NCBI RefSeq assembly: GCF_000218685.1
Contig: NW_006763291.1
Location: forward strand, 1,139,789 to 1,203,788
Origin: Serpula lacrymans var. lacrymans S7.9
Lineage: Eukaryota; Basidiomycota; Agaricomycetes; Boletales; Serpulaceae
Direction of reading: 5' to 3'
Length of the DNA: 64,000 bases
Shown here: piece by piece, positions 62,284-64,000 of the stretch
Position numbering within the stretch: position 1 is the first letter of the stretch
How the letters are laid out: each line of letters opens with the position of its first letter
Made by a program: the position numbers and the translations under genes
Notes under the pieces: model-generated
Told to the model about the DNA's origin: nothing
Database searches by the model: none
The model's input: the letters and a program-made list of their open reading frames with translations, nothing else

Positions 62284-64000
62284 ATGTCTGACCGAGTTGA
62301 TGTTCAGAATCTGATGGCACAAGCTGTATCTGTCGATGCACGCCATAGCACGTTCAGTGAAGTTCATGGCCAGCAAATCAATGGCGACCATACAATAATA
62401 AACCACTACAACAAAGATACAAGTACGGGTCATATTATCCCATGTTCTTCTGTGGCATTCAACGCATTGAAAACATTTTAGCCGAGGTGCAACAAGAACT
62501 GGCTGACTGGCTCACTCCTCTGAACTTCCGTCAAAAACAAAACGATATCTACGGAAATAGACAAGAGGGGACTGGAGACTGGGTACTTAAGGACGAAAGA
62601 TTCAAGGAGTGGGAGAGAGGTGATGTTAAAACATTATGGTGTCCTGGGATTCGTAAGTATGAAATCCTTAATAATGTTGATGTTGCTGATACTGAGTCTG
62701 GTAGCCGGTGCTAGGAAAACAGTTCTTGCGTAAGGATTGTACTTAAACACTACAAATAATCTGTATTGACCGCTTTTACACCTCTAGGTCGCATATCATC
62801 AATCATCTTGCTGACACGTACAAAAGCCCTACTATTGGTGTAGCCTACATCTACTGCGAATACAAAGATCAATCAAGCCAAACAATTCTTGACCTCGTCG
62901 CCAGTCTCCTGAAGCAGCTTGTTCAAGATTCATCACCAACGTTCGAGCGCGTCAAAAGTCGATACCAATCTCACCGACAACAAAAATTCCGCCCCACTCT
63001 CAGAGAAGTCCACGATACGCTAATATTCGAGATCAAGACGTTTTCGAGATTTTTCGTCGTTGTCGATGCTTTAGACGAACTTGCGGAAGAGCGCAAAAAG
63101 CGTTATGAGCTGCTCGATAGGCTCCAATCTCTTGGATGCAGCCTACTAATTACTTCACGCGATATTGGAGCAATTAGGAAGGATCTTCGTGATGCGCAAT
63201 GTATGCACATTCGTGCAAATGATGACGATATACGTCAGTATATCGAAAGTGGTATTCTCGGGACATCATTAGAAGATTTCGTCGCTGAAGAACCCAATCT
63301 AAGAAAAGAAATTGTCGACTGTGTCACGAAATGCGCAGATGGCATGTGAGTGCTTCTTGAATCCTTCCATGACCAAGCTAGATTTCAATGTTGTATAAGG
63401 TTTCTCCTATGTCGTCTGCATGTAGGATCATTGGAAACCATGCTCACTTGTAGAGAGGTCTGGGAGGCTCTCAAAAATCTATCCAAAGACGTGAACAATG
63501 CCTACGATGAAACAATGACCCGGATCAACAAACGAGACAAGAAACACCGGGAACTTGCTTTGACGGCTATTATGTGTATCACTTATGCTCTTCGACCACT
63601 GAGCGACAAACAGCTTCAGCATACTGTGACACTTTTACGTGGCAGTCTAGGAATCACTAGTAATGACCTCGTGGATATAACCTCCATATTGGGAGCCTGT
63701 GCTGGTCTAGTTGTGGTTGATGCAGAGCGTGCTGTGGCTCGCCTGATTCGTGAGCAGCTCATACTTCTATTAATGGCTATATCTGATTGTTATTCCATTA
63801 GATAACACTGCTCAGGAGTACTTCAGCGGATATAAGGAATGGCTATGCTCAAACCCCCACGCAGAGCGTACCAACGTATGCCTCAAAGTATTGTCAATAC
63901 CTCCACCTGCTGATCCCTATCAGAAGTGGCCATTCAGTGGGGAGTTCAGCCATTATGCTGTGGAAAACTGTGGAAATCATGCACGCGGTCTTGTCGAGGA
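62284..64000 (+). CDS. NACHT-type NLR (STAND NTPase), cut by the window end
   Basis: Exons 62284-62422, 62482-62652, 62705-62729 (25 nt), 62788-63345, 63400-63749 and 63802 onward keep phase. A short N-terminus has 'SEVHGQQINGDHTIINHY', a Gly/Asn pattern common at the start of Agaricomycete NLRs. Next come 'WLTPLNFRQKQND' and 'LWCPGIPGARKTVLASHI', a Walker A in which the canonical GAGKT reads GARKT; then Walker B 'RFFVVVDALDEL', sensor 'LLITSRDIG', 'FLLCRLHVGSLETM' and a winged-helix region. The last visible part ('HNTAQEYFSGYKEWL', 'FSHYAVENCGNHARG') usually precedes ankyrin repeats. These proteins act in non-self recognition. The Arg in the P-loop may impair ATP binding. Confidence 0.85.

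Noticed and set aside
1..64000. CRISPR arrays, prokaryotic operons, rRNA or tRNA genes
   Set aside because: None seen. The spliceosomal introns and gene content are eukaryotic; the only tandem arrays are the minisatellite, a heptamer run and the 77-bp duplication. I did not find a convincing tRNA cloverleaf by eye.

Overview
The window looks like nuclear DNA of a filamentous basidiomycete, most likely an Agaricomycete. Genes carry many short GT-AG introns (about 45-80 nt), and their coding phases close exactly when these are removed. The retroelements are Ty3/Gypsy chromoviruses with fungal-type chromodomains. The gene content (BTB/POZ proteins, a fungal-type protein kinase, a NACHT NLR, a GH51 arabinofuranosidase, a QDE-1-type RdRP) is typical of mushroom-forming fungi. 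I do not name a genus.

Layout. (1) About 1-31 kb is a transposon-rich island. It holds a degenerate chromodomain Ty3 element (8291-16505, TSD ATTAG) whose gag is split by an 1.8 kb repeat, solo and truncated LTRs of the same family, and a much younger second Ty3 element (19241-26522, TSD ACTGG, LTRs differing at one base) that sits inside the terminal inverted repeat of a Tc1/mariner-like MITE. It also holds a tandem minisatellite, pseudogene debris and a 294-base assembly gap. The island is edged by copies of one BTB/POZ gene block (1-1.7 kb and 30.7-32.1 kb), followed by an intact relative (32.3-33.3 kb). A spliced kinase gene survives at 27.3-28.7 kb. (2) About 34.5-61.6 kb is gene-dense and mostly free of repeats: a large disordered protein, DcpS, a secreted GH51 arabinofuranosidase, RidA, an alpha/beta hydrolase, D-serine dehydratase, a 1,717-residue RdRP-helicase fusion, a P-loop NTPase, a family-16-type methyltransferase, a small putative lectin, VPS29, MDM35 and mitochondrial bL33. 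(3) From 62.3 kb to the end runs a NACHT-type NLR cut by the window edge.

Main points. The RdRP and an SF1 helicase (UPF1/ZNFX1/Hrr1-like) are one continuous spliced reading frame of 17 exons. This looks like a natural fusion of two RNA-silencing proteins that are separate partners in fission yeast. Both Ty3 elements appear to use Tf1-like self-priming: the sequence just inside the 5' LTR is complementary to the predicted 5' end of their own transcript. The GH51 gene has 27 inferred introns, including two GC-AG introns and two apparent 3-nt microexons; DcpS next door has a third GC-AG intron. D-serine dehydratase and RidA, which produces and removes the same reactive enamine, lie within 4 kb of each other.

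Gene models were spliced by eye using splice-site consensus, phase closure and remembered family motifs. No alignment or search was run.
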